Below, piece by piece: positions 26,297 through 39,370 of a stretch of DNA of 53,500 nt (position 1 is the first letter of the stretch; every line of letters begins with the position of its first letter). Origin of the DNA: Chrysomallon squamiferum (Eukaryota; Mollusca; Gastropoda; Neomphalida; Peltospiridae); assembly GCA_012295275.1 (NCBI GenBank), contig CM022669.1, forward strand, positions 943,073-996,572, written 5' to 3'. Both the position numbers and the translations under genes were made by a program. Below the pieces are notes generated by a model that saw nothing but the letters and a program-made list of their open reading frames with translations, was not told the DNA's origin and searched no databases.

Positions 26297-27160
26297 GTGA
26301 ATCTCTCTCTCTCCCACTCTCTGCTTCTGTTTCTCTGTGTGTGTATGTGTTGTGTGTGTGTCTGTGCGTGTTTGTATGTATATATATGTAAATATCTCTG
26401 TAAATGTATTTTCTCTACTGAGATTAGAGGTGAAGGTGAAAAAATATAATTTTATTACAGTTGACTACACACACAAAACCAGATCTTTTCATAGATATTT
26501 AAATGTTCTCTCCGACATATTCAGACATGCAATAGCAACAACAGTGGCTGTTACCAGTCCAGTGAATTTTAACAAAGACCGCTCGCAAGGTCTGCCCTTA
26601 CAGGTTAAAATGCCTGTACTCATGGGCGGTGAATAAAACCAGGTCTTGGAAGATGAATACATTGAATGATGCGGTTTTACTAGTTCATGTAATTATGTGT
26701 TAAATGCTCACGGTGAAAGGAGTAAGACAAGATTAAGTTGAGATAACTTTCTTTAAAACTGAGTATTTCTTTAATTTTTTTTTTTTAAACTTTTAATTTG
26801 TATTTGGCAGTTTGCAGTCATTAATTTTTTTCTACTTATGAATATATATATAAGCTTGAGGTCTGTTAGGTTGTTAGTTTTCAGAATGTCTGTCATACGT
26901 TTTATCAATACTTTCTAGAACACATACATTCGAGCTTCCTGCACTGACTACATATTAACTGCTATTCAGGTATTGTCCTTGTGATGCACGCCTTTCTTGG
27001 ACACATTCCCGTATCCATCCTTGTCTATTGAATCAATGTTTGTTTGTTATGCAGCAGTCAAGATTCATTACTGACAAGATAATAAACATATAAATAATAA
27101 AATCTCAGTTTGTTTCTTCACGTATTTACGTACACAATAGTGTTAAATAAACAGTCTCAG

Positions 27161-27343
27161 CACATCGAGATCGTCATCCCAAGACAGGATGTCTGTAAGC
27201 CTCAAGAAGAGATCCTTCCCAGAGTAAACACGTTAGGTTTCCTTTCTTGCAGGCTTCGATGACTTTGTCCACGCTTGAGCATATCATCATTTTCTTCTTT
27301 CATTTTATTTTGAATATACCATTTCTGATATTTTGTTATGTTC

Positions 27344-27346
<3 letters not shown>
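27161..27346 (-). pseudogene. LicD-family gene fragment F2
   Basis: Same fragment as F1 (2875-3060), with the shared 8-bp deletion before the WDDDLDV codons. Unlike F1 and F3 it keeps TGC at the codon after GAAGCC/GAGGCC, so the TGA there is not ancestral to all three. It ends against a 66-bp (ATT)n run (27,346-27,412), longer than the 28 bp in F1. Confidence 0.8.
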
Positions 27347-27413
<67 letters not shown>

Positions 27414-28083
27414 ATCGTTTTCTGCAAATAGTTCTGCATAATTTTTACAAAAGTTTAATTTTTTTAAATCTTATTTTGATATTTCACCGCAATAATATAT
27501 AAAACAGAGATTTCAGTGTTTTAAATACGAAGTGAGTTGAAGAGAAAGCCTTTTTAAATCTAGTTTTGCACAATTGTATGCACTGTAATAATATTTACTA
27601 TACAAAGCAGTTGAAATGTTTACCCTTGTTTCGAAAAGAGACTTTTTAATTTTTGTTCCAGAATAATTGTTTATATATTCAAGCCAGTCATCATATCATG
27701 TTATTAATTTCTTATTTCATTTGGTCATATACATACGTGTAGTGTGTTTATTTATTGTAGATAGTGGTTGTCATGGTATTTTACAAAGTGTGCTATGTAA
27801 AGTTTATTGAACTGATGTAAAACAAAGAGAAGTATATGTTAGTTGATGTTAGACTTAGTCTTAGGTAAGCATTCCGTTTTTTTTGTAGTGTGCAGATGAT
27901 TTTTATACAGTCAGTCTCAATGTCAAAACTGTCATCATTACTCACTGTCCAACATCATTAATATCATTAGTTAGATCGTTTAAAAAGAAAGAAAGAAAAA
28001 GTTGAAAGAAATAAAAGTATTTTCTAAGTCATTAATTTATTAATGTATGCAAGTGTCACATATCAGGAGTGATATGGCATGGC

Positions 28084-28348
28084 TCAAGGTAGCTTTGATC
28101 TGTACAGTGTGTATTCAAGCACACTAGATAAGACATCTTTCACCATCTGACTCGACTCGATCACCATTACATCAAGATCATCATCCCAAGGGATAAAGCC
28201 GTGATGGCGGTAAGCCCCAAGAAGTGATCCTCCCCATAAAATATAAGTCATGTTTGCTTTTTTGCACACAAACGTGTCAAACGTCTGAAGCATTAAAGTC
28301 TTCTCAAGCATCGACACTTTTGGCATGAATTTTTTCAGATAATCCTGT

Positions 28349-28352
<4 letters not shown>
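28084..28352 (-). pseudogene. LicD-family fragment E (related to copy A)
   Basis: Nearly identical to copy A from KQDYLKKFMPK through [17 protein letters not shown], the DDDLD motif and MVKDVLSSV. The SWACKK region of copy A is shortened to VCKK. Sequence upstream of KQDY is replaced by an ATTATC/ATT microsatellite at 28,351-28,433. Homology ends near 28,096, where it joins a sequence (GCATGGCTCAAGGTAGCT) that also occurs at 4013-4031 in the left inverted-repeat arm. Both ends are missing, so it is a fragment. The high similarity suggests recent copying. Confidence 0.88.
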
Positions 28353-28435
<83 letters not shown>

Positions 28436-28934
28436 TTGTCACTCTATTACCTTTATGTTGTATGATCAGGAGCAATGTTATAGGTGAAAAATTTCAGTCA
28501 AGCATAATCAGAGGGATTGTTTTTGTCTCTGTAACTTTCGCTATAACTTTCTATTATTTAATTATTTATTTAATCATTATGATAATTATATATCATTTTA
28601 TCAAAACACATGTGTTGTTATATGAAATGTGTTTTACTGTATTTTGGTAAAAAATGTGATGATATTATTAAAAGAATTATGAAATTACTCGGAACACATA
28701 TTTAAAAAGTCACAACAACAACAATAATAATAATAAATTTGAACATACGAAAGAAATGAAGGCGAAAGATTTAATAGAAAATACTGTTAATTCTGGAGGG
28801 TTTTTTCTTCTTGTTTTTTCTTTTTTCTTGTAATGCTCTTTATGGTGATTATTGAATTAATTTATGTATATTATTTATATAGCGTTTTTGTTTGCATACA
28901 TAAATAAAACAAAACAATATTCCGTGTACCAATG

Positions 28935-29863
28935 TTAAAGACATTTGTCAGAGACATGCACAGTTTTTAAAGTTTGATTTCCTAGTTTCAGTGACTCAAT
29001 AACAAATCCAGGATGGGTGTCTTTTTGTCTGAAAACAAATGGGTAAATTTCATATAACTGACTACAAGGAACAGAGAACCGCTTAATTCCTCTGTTCTCT
29101 CTGTGTAAATATCCTAACGATTGACATTTTTCAATTTCGTAACGCTTTATGAAATTTGAAGTCTTACAAGGCGTTGGAACAAAACGATCTTCAAAGACAC
29201 GTAACTGAATTGGGTACACGTCTTCTTTTTTATATACAAAATGTTTTATGTTTGAAAATAAACCAGAAACCTGTTTTGCATCTTCCTTAAAAAGAATATA
29301 TCGATAAAAGGATATTTATATGACTTGCCACTCAAAGGTGGAAGATCCTTGAGGTAAAACTTCCACTGAACGTTTTTAGGAGAGTACAGGTAATATCCAG
29401 GAACACTTGATAACACCTTTTTAACCTTTTCCAGGTCAGTATCGATTATTATAACATCGAGATCGTCATCCCAAGGAACAACTCCATGATGTCTGTAAGC
29501 ACCAAGAAGAGATCCTTCCCAGAGTAAACATTTTAGATTTCCTTTATTGCAGGCTTCGAGGAATTTGTCCATAGAAAGAAGCATCTGAGAGTGATCGTTT
29601 ACGGAAAGTCTCGGCAAAAAATGTTTTAACAGCTCGTTTGTTTCCAATTTGTCTTTTTGTGGAACATACCAGGTCAGCATTGCTTTTATCGAATCTTTTA
29701 ATGGAATATTTAAACTCTTTAATGAATAGATTGTCTCAGGGAAATTTTGGTATTTCTCGAAAATTTCATGTTTGTACTTCAGAGAAGTTATGTAGACGAC
29801 AGAAAACATACTCAAACAACCAACAGTTAGAATAAAAAATAAATATTTACTAAACATCGCCAT
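28935..29863 (-). pseudogene. LicD-family copy D, one frameshift
   Basis: The ATG at 29,863 opens a protein with a hydrophobic segment (about residues 7-27), a stem, [32 protein letters not shown] and YYLYSPKNVQWKF. Near 29,291 one base is missing (TTCTTTTTAAGG here, TTCTTCTTTAAGG in copy B) and the frame ends prematurely. One base over, the rest stays open through YPIQLRVFEDRFVPT, CKTSNF and a C-terminus ending VSDKCL at 28,935. The lesion is the only one seen and lies in a T-rich run, so this is either a very young pseudogene or a working gene with a sequencing or assembly error. If functional it would be a LicD-type phosphotransferase of the EGS subfamily. Confidence 0.75.
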
Positions 29864-30211
29864 TTTAGTAGATAACAGGTTTAATTTTTTGTTTATTTAT
29901 TTTTATCTTTATAGTTTTATTTTTTCACTTCTTTATTTTTCTTTTCTTTTTTTCTTTTTTTTGACAAATTGCAGATTAAATCGTAAATATGGATAATAAC
30001 AATAACAAGTGAGTGTGAGTTTTCACTGACACATGCTGTAACACGAGTCTGGGATGTTTCAGGGCGTCACAGAGTCTTTGGCAGCAAAGTATCTGAAAAT
30101 TAACAAACAAAAAGGAAAAAAGAAATTTACTTGTACGAAAACATTCACAGGTCAAAACTGGAGACGAAAATAAAACAAAATGTTATCATTCTGCAAAATC
30201 TATTATGAGAC

Positions 30212-30255
<44 letters not shown>

Positions 30256-31037
30256 GAAATTAAACAAAAACAACCATAAATAAGAAAATCTGTTTCATCA
30301 AATATGGATAATCCACATTATTTGATACTATTGTTGTAGGTATTTTTATTGTTACAGAATTTTCAGTACATAGCTGTTTGTTCAGCGGTTGTAGAACAGA
30401 TATCCTTCATATCCCTTTCCACGTGTTTCTCCCCACACAGACACGAATGTAAACGTACTTTATCATCTTTAACCGAAGAATAGGAACTACACAATTATAA
30501 CAACTAATAACAACAACAACAATAATAATCAGAAAAAATAACTTTGAAATTAAAACAAAAAAGTAAATATAATAAACTTTAAAGGGAGAAAAATGTCTTG
30601 CTCTTTCAGTGTCGTAAATAAATGCCGGGTATGGTACAATTTCTTCACAAAAGTAAATCCGTTTTTTCAGCTCTACCACGCAGTTCATCTTCAGTTCCAC
30701 TTGCTGTAATCTACTTGTAACTAGTATCACATCTGTTGCAGGCAATGTTCACGTGTTCCTCTGCATTGCACGTAGTGTAATAAATACACAAAAGTGTCTG
30801 TATTAAAGGTGTGACATACAGTTTTCAACATTTCATTTACTCTCTGTTCAGGTTGTATTTCTATAAAAATTGCCTAAATTGAAAAGTTGGATACTTCTGT
30901 TTCTGTTTATTATACAAACGTTATACAGAAATAACGGCTTATCAAGGCAAGGCCAAAACTTTAAGACGGTTTCCCAGGACCTCCGTGTACATCAATGGGA
31001 ATCCCCGCTTGTCTGTTGTTCTTCCTTAGAGTTTTCC

Positions 31038-31087
<50 letters not shown>

Positions 31088-31428
31088 TGTGGGTACATAT
31101 AGATAGATAGATTATTACAGACGTCAGTGAAAACTGAGCAATCAAAACGCAAACCAAGCAAGACTAGGCTGACAAATGTTATAACTGTGTTGTTCGTTTT
31201 GTAAACTAAACATTTTGGCTACCAGTTGAATGGTCTCAAATATTTAAACGTTAAAACGAAAACGATATTTCCTATTTTCTTCAGTCTATTAACTGTTTGT
31301 GACCAACAAACACTTTTCAAAAATACAGTATCGGAAAAAACAATATTTCAGCTTTTAAAAGACGAACCGTTCTGCCTAAGACAGATGTCACCACAGAATG
31401 TTTTCTGTCGAACCACGCTCATGCTTCT

Positions 31429-31735
31429 AAACAAAGATTTAGTTGTAAGAAATATATTTCACCACGACTATTAAATAATGTTAGGTACTTTTGTACTTCG
31501 ATAAGCAACCCGACACTTAAGACTTTATGAGACGACAAACTGGGTCATCGATTTCAGTGATTCGTGACGAGTTTGACTTTAGCTAAATTAGATCATTTTT
31601 AACGTTTTATTACAAAGCTGAAGCAATGAATCAAACACACTCAGTAAAGAATAATAAATAAAAAAATTAAAAATATAATTTAATTTAATTAAATTAATAA
31701 ATAAAACTTAAATGATTGATTGATGATGGTAATAA
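31429..31735. repeat. Gamma fragment inserted in the second delta unit
   Basis: The delta sequence is uninterrupted at 11,690-11,725 in the first copy. Here it breaks after CTCATGCTT, continues with about 307 bp of gamma sequence (matching 7605-7900 and 21,160-21,440) and resumes at GTGGGAAAGTGACTGA near 31,742. The insert ends at a short AATAATAA run, where the gamma unit has its AAT microsatellite. Confidence 0.85.
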
Positions 31736-32677
31736 TAACCAGTGGGAAAGTGACTGATTATGTCCATTTTCATCAACCAGAACCTCCTGAATTATGTTTA
31801 AAGGTTCTTCTTCGTGAGCAACATTATAATTCTTTTCATAAGCTGTCGATTTAGCCCCAGAAATTACGATTTAATTTAAGTGATAAATCTGTAGTGATGT
31901 GATATCGGAGCCGATGACATATAGATCGTCTGACTTTGCCTCTACCGTGGATAACAGATCATCAAAGTTATTTAGACACATCACTTCTGGCAAAATGTTA
32001 GTTGTAGACTGTGTTAAGGACGGCTTCTGCAGAAAATCTGTGATGGATATAAACAGTTTACTTATTTCTGATGCATGGAAAGAGAAAAATTTATGGTCGA
32101 GTGACTTCAGTTTCTCGATTGTGGTATTCTAAGAAAAGTAACATTCTCATTTATGATTGTTCAGTCAGTAGTATTTACCTTTCATTTGATTTTTTTTTTT
32201 TTTTTTTTTTGGTTGTGACAATGCCTTGGAATATTCGAGTTGATGGATCGAATAAATATGGTTAATTAGTATTAGTTGGTCAAATTAAATTTGTTTTGTT
32301 TAAAACCCGGTTCAAACAGTACTGTACACATACAAATAATAACATATCATCATTCAGTAAAATGTTCCTTATTCAGTCTTTCTTTGGTTTCACATTTGCA
32401 TCATGAAGTCCACTTCCACTTTTAAACATGCTCGCTGAGTAACTAGTTGTAAAATGTATCAGTTAATGTATTCGCTGTATTACAAGTGTTGTAAAGCCTC
32501 AGGCAGTAATATATATATATATCAGTTTACAACGACCATGGCACATTTAAATATCGTTTTTGTAATCACTTTTAAAAAGATTTTTCAGTTGTTATTTCAG
32601 TGTAAACTCAAACTAAAAAAAGTCAGATGTCGCTGACGAGTACATTTATACGTATCTATCTATGTATATATGTCTGT

Positions 32678-32823
<146 letters not shown>

Positions 32824-33319
32824 GTATATGAACACGTGTGCATGTGTGTGTGTCTATATGTTTGTGTGTATGTATGTACATAAATAAATAAATGTAATTA
32901 CACTGCTTATAAAAGAGCTGGATGTGGCAACGTAATATTTTAGGGTCGAGTGCACCCACAAAGCGAGGTCTTTTCATAAATATTAAATTGTACTCTCAGA
33001 TACATTCAGAGATATCTAAACAGCGATAAGGCTGGCTGTTACCAGTCAATTAACTTTTTACAAAGACATCGCTCGGAAGTTCAGCCGATATAGGTTAACC
33101 AGTCTATCTCTAAAGGTGCAGGACAAATGATACGTTTAAGTAGGAAAAAAATGAACTGCCGGAGTAAATAAAAGAAGAGATATTGAAAGAAGGACCTGTG
33201 TCATAAGATGAATACATTACATAGATCACTAGACCGCTGGAGCTGAACCAGTTTTAAATACTGAGAGAGAAAATTGTGTTTATACTGTGCAATAATAATA
33301 CTAGTTTTAATCACGCTCT

Positions 33320-33422
<103 letters not shown>

Positions 33423-33729
33423 TTTCTTTTTTATCTTACCTTTGTCCTGTATGAATCCGTCCCTCTTTACGTCACATAATTATATTTTAGCTGTGCTAAA
33501 AATTTGACTACCAGTATATGTTGTCCATTATTGACATTAATAACGACGAAGTGGGGCAAAGGGTAGTAACAGCGTTCAGTCTGCACTCATTGCACGTGCT
33601 TCAACTGAATGCAGCGAGTTCGTGCGCTAAGTAACACATGTTGTAGTTACCAGTGTTCAGTGAAAATTAATCGTTTCTTTGCCGACAGCTCGGTCACTTT
33701 CCGTCCCTTGTTCTAAAACAATTCATCAT

Positions 33730-33918
<189 letters not shown>

Positions 33919-33960
33919 TTGACTGATAGATTAAAATTCATCAATCAGTTACACATTTTA

Positions 33961-34113
33961 CGTCAGACCATAGAAAACTATCTAAGATTTATACAAACAA
34001 CATACAAAGCTAAGATTTATAAAGAGAACAAACAAAGCTGTTTAAGATTTAAGAGCAGAACACAGAAAGATATCTAAGATTTAAAACACAGAACATAGAA
34101 AGTCATCTAAGAT
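33961..34113. repeat. Remnant of the 32-bp satellite
   Basis: Four to five degenerate units (CTATCTAAGATTTATA, AAGCTAAGATTTATAAA and similar) stand exactly where the 5.7-kb array begins in the first delta unit. They are more diverged from one another than units inside the large array, as expected for an array that was not homogenised. Confidence 0.88.
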
Positions 34114-34666
34114 TAGTTAACTGACTTGTTAAGATCATGTTTTGTTGCTTCCTCGTTAAGTTTCGATTCTAAAATCCTCCATCTTCTGTAACTACCGCGT
34201 CAAATAGGCTGTCGTTTTGTTTTTCTTTTTTTTTTCTTTTCTTTTGCTCTATCCACTGCTATATTATGCTTTATTACTTACATAATTTCATTTTAATGTG
34301 CTTAGAGTTTTAAGTCTTGGGTGCGACATCTTAGAAATGTTTAAAGTGGTTGTTCACAGATTTTTAAAAGTGTTTTTGAAAATATAAACTGGTAACCGAT
34401 TGTGCCAGTCACGTGATAGATCCCCCGCTAAAACAGTTTTTTCAACAACTTAAATATAACGTGGTTTTACTATTTCATGTATAATTAGGTGTCAAAAGTT
34501 CAGGGCGGAAGGACTAAGACAGCAGTAAATTGAAATAGCGTTCTTTGAAACTGAGTGTTTCTTTAAGGATACATTTTTTAAACTCTGAATTTTTGTATCT
34601 GGCAGCTGGCTATCATTTATTTTGTCAAATTACGAATATATATCATAATTATCGGTATGCTTTAAA

Positions 34667-34753
<87 letters not shown>

Positions 34754-35320
34754 CACATGTATATATTTATGCATATATCAATATGATTGTTCCACACTTG
34801 AGGTAGGTTTTCTATAAACCAATCAGAAGAGTGTTTCAGTGAGAGATAATTTCTTTTCTACAGCTGCTTGTTTAATTTACTTTGCAAGCAGGATACACGT
34901 GTTAATTATTTTCGCATGCACAGACTTTCAGCAATGATATTCTGTCCTCAAATACAAATTATAGATAATAACGAGTCGAAGAACTAACGAAGAGATAAAA
35001 AATGTTTGAGTTATCTTAGGCTAATTACTTTCAGAATGTCTGACACACGTTTTATCAATAGTTTTTAGAACACATGCATTCGAGCTTGCTGCACTGGCTA
35101 CATCTTAACTGCTGTTTAGGTATTGTCCTTGTGATGCACGCCTTTCTTGATTCCCAGATCGATCCTTGTCTATCGAATCTATGTTTGTTTCTTAGGCAAG
35201 TCCAGATTCGACCCATTATTGACAAGATAATAAACATGTACACGTAACTACAAATAATAAAATCTCAGTTTGTTTCTTCACGTATTTACGTACACAATAG
35301 TGTTAAATAAACAGTCTCAA
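34114..35320. repeat. Unique-like stretch, then alpha unit third (partial) copy
   Basis: 34,114-34,440 shows no match I can place and no gene. From about 34,440 the sequence resembles 2330-2430 and 26,680-26,830, and 34,850-35,320 resembles 2430-2875 and 26,860-27,160. An 80-bp (CT)n run (34,671-34,751) is inserted in this copy. No coding region is recognised. Confidence 0.7.
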
Positions 35321-35507
35321 CACATCGAGATCGTCATCCCAAGACGTGATGTCTGTAAGCCTCAAGAAGAGATCCTTCCCAGAGTAAACACGTTAGGTTT
35401 CCTTTCTTTCAATATTCCATGAATTTGTCCACGCTTGAGCATATCATCATTTTCTTCTTTCATTTTATTTTGAATATACCATTTCTGATATTTTGTCATG
35501 TTCTGTT
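35321..35507 (-). pseudogene. LicD-family gene fragment F3
   Basis: Third copy of the fragment at 2875-3060 and 27,161-27,346, with the same 8-bp deletion. It ends in an (ATT)n run (35,505-35,581). LicD copy G follows only about 65 bp beyond that run, in the same orientation. Confidence 0.8.
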
Positions 35508-35508
35508 G

Positions 35509-35581
<73 letters not shown>

Positions 35582-35644
35582 CGTTTTTTGCAAACAGCTT
35601 TGCATAATTTTTACAAAAGTTTTATTTTTTTAAATCTTATCTTA

Positions 35645-36062
35645 TTATTATGTTTCTAACTTTGTCAAGGTTTGTGTCAACTATGACTACGTCAATGTCG
35701 TCATCCCAAGGAATAATTCTGTGATGTCTGTAAGCACCAAGAAGAGATCCTTCCCAGAGTAAACACGTTAGGTTTCCTGTCTTTCAGGCTTCCATGAATT
35801 TGTCCAAACTTAGAATTAACACTTTGTCGTGATCTGACAGTCTGGGTAGAAAATGCTTGAGCAAGTTATCATTTTGTAGTTTGATTTTATTTGGGATGTA
35901 CCACGTGTTGATATTTTGTGATGTTATATTTAGGAAACAATTCTGTCCACAGCCAGATTGAGATAACTGTTCTTTTTCATAGAGGAAAACATCACAACTG
36001 AAAACACAGTGAAAATATCTGGTACGATAAAACCTATCACATACTTTGGACAGGCAGCCATG
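35645..36062 (-). pseudogene. LicD-family copy G, disabled and truncated
   Basis: The ATG at 36,062 starts a plausible signal anchor (MAACPKYVIGFIVPDIFTVF). A one-base frame change is needed in the following stem to reach the frame that reads [44 protein letters not shown] and IIPWDDDIDVVIV. A TGA lies in the codon after FMEA, where copy A and relatives have a cysteine codon. Homology stops at about 35,645, next to a TTATTATT stretch, so the C-terminal half is absent. It is the probable closest relative of the source of fragments F1-F3. Confidence 0.85.
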
Positions 36063-37019
<957 letters not shown>

Positions 37020-39370
37020 GGGAAAATAATCTTGCAACCTTCAGTGGATCATCTAACGATTAGAAGCCAGTTTACGTGACTTTGTGCTGTTCTTGTGCAG
37101 CTACGTGGTTTCGTGTTACTAGGGGGTTAATTCTGCATAACACAGTTAGCGTGAACCTTGTCGCTACCCTCTCGTGTTCTAGTACGGCACAGGGCACCCA
37201 GGAAAGTACAAACGACCAGTTTGATGAGTCGTATTAACATGTGTGACATGTAGACAAAATAAAAACATTTTATTTAATTTATAGACGTATTGCAATAAAT
37301 AAAGGTTTTCACTTTCAAGAAAGTTTCGAAATCATCACCCTTAACTTCTCTTCAAACACAAAGCTTTATCATCCCTTACTTTTCAAACACACAGCTTTAT
37401 CATCACTTACTTTTCAAACACACAGCTTTATCATTACTTACTTTTCAAACACACCGTTGTTATCATCACTTACTTTTAACAAATATTTCAAGATTATGTA
37501 ATATGTAAGAATTACCCAGTGTTTTATGTCATGCATTAAAGACATGAGAGTAATGTTGTGTGTAGATAACACTAAAAGTTAATAACACAAAACAACAACA
37601 AAATTAAAGTGTAAACATTTATTCTAACCAGACTGACACTGCTAGCCAGCCAAATTGCTCTGATAAATATCCTCAATTCAACAATAAATATGCCAAGAAA
37701 AAAAAGATAAATGTACATTCTCTCTATCTGAACTGACAAAATGAAATCTAGCTACCTTGAGCCATGCGATATCGCTCCTGACACTTGCATACATTAATAA
37801 ATTAGTGACTTAGAAAATAATACACAGTTTACGACACTGTTGTAAAAGGAAACAACTGTAACTGAGATCAATGCACATTGTGTACTAACTACGGGTATTT
37901 GTTGTTGTGTTTATTATACACTGTGCTGACAGTTACTTTACTCCTGAATCCTCATTTCAAGAATTGAAACAGAAAATTATTTTAATCACCACTTCTGAAC
38001 TCGATCTTTACACTGATTAACAGAATATTTTTATTTATTGATTTATTTATTTTCACTTTATCAGTAATAAAACGAAAAACTTCTCGAAGTAAGTAAATAA
38101 ACCTATCATTCGTGAAATTTATCAAAACCAAATAGTACAAAGTTTACCATAATTCATAGGTCAAAAGTTAAATGATGTATCTTTTAAAATATTACATTAA
38201 TAAATACATACATTACATTTTTTTAAATAATAATAAACAGAAAGAAAGGTTTCAAACAACCAAACAATGGCAGTAGAGTTATTTCCCTTTACAACTTTTT
38301 TTTTTTTTTTTTTTTTAAAAATAACAAATACATACAACACAAAATAGACTGAGTCCTAAACTCAGTCACTATAGAATATGGAAACAAAACATAACGGTTA
38401 CTTTAAGGCCCCCAAACAACTGCGATCTGTTTGTATAATAATTATATATATATATATATTTATTTTTTTTAACTGACACTTCACTTATTCTGATCAATGA
38501 TATTATTATTTTATTAATACATATAAAAATTTAAAGTGCATTACTTTATAAGGGAGATAAGTACATTTAAATTGTTGTAATTTAAATAATGATGTTATTA
38601 ACACATGACGAATTATCTGAAGTAATAACTAAATGTCTGGTGACAAAGATTTTTTCTATCACAGAAGTGGTGATGAATTGGCAAACAGATTCTTTTCTTT
38701 TTTCTTTTCATTTTTTTTTTATGTCAAATTTCAATAAACTTTGTCGTTTTGTTTTTCATAATATACATATTACTGTCCAAAATTACAACAAAAATGTTAT
38801 GATATACTAATAAAAATGGTGTAGGATTGTCTAAATTAATCAGAATTATTTCAAATCCAGTCAAAAGTGAATTAACTAATGATATTAATGATGTTGGACA
38901 GTGAGTAAAAATGATAATTTTAACACTGTCACTGACTGATCGTGGATATATCTTATTGTATAAAAATCATCTGTACACTACAAAAAAACGGAATGCTTAC
39001 CTAAGACTAAGTCTAACATCAACTAACATATACTTCTCTTTGTTTTACATCAGTTCAATAAACTTTACATAGCACACTTTGTAAAATACCATGACAACCA
39101 CTATCTACAATAAATAAACACACTACAAGTATGTATATGACCAAATGAAATAAGAAATTAATAAACATGGATATGATAACTGGCTTGAACACATAAACAA
39201 GTATACTGGGATAAAAATTATAAAGGCTCTTTTCAAACAAGGGTAAACGTTTCAATTGCTTTGTATAGTAAATATTATTATAGTGCATAGAACTGTGTAA
39301 AACTAGATTTAAAAAGAAACAAACAACATCAAATGAAATTATTGTGACAAAGGCTTCTCTTCAATCAGTA
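37020..39370. repeat. Right arm of the long inverted repeat
   Basis: Reverse complement of about 3200-5060. It carries roughly 900 bp at about 37,980-38,880 that has only about 150 bp in its place on the left (3660-3815). Near 37,355-37,480 a four-unit tandem repeat of about 31 bp (CTTTTCAAACACACAGCTTT core) mirrors the array at 4560-4690. No coding sequence is supported in either arm. Confidence 0.85.

Larger units (their letters stand above)
23305..27905. repeat. Alpha duplication unit, second copy
   Basis: Direct repeat of about 22-3640. Compared with the first copy it has extra sequence at about 26,085-26,608, including a GTAT-type run and CT/GT-rich sequence, and a much longer AAT-type run. 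Segments at 25,130-25,460 match 1570-1850 and 26,600-26,740 match 2265-2410. No gene is recognised apart from LicD fragment F2. Confidence 0.85.
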
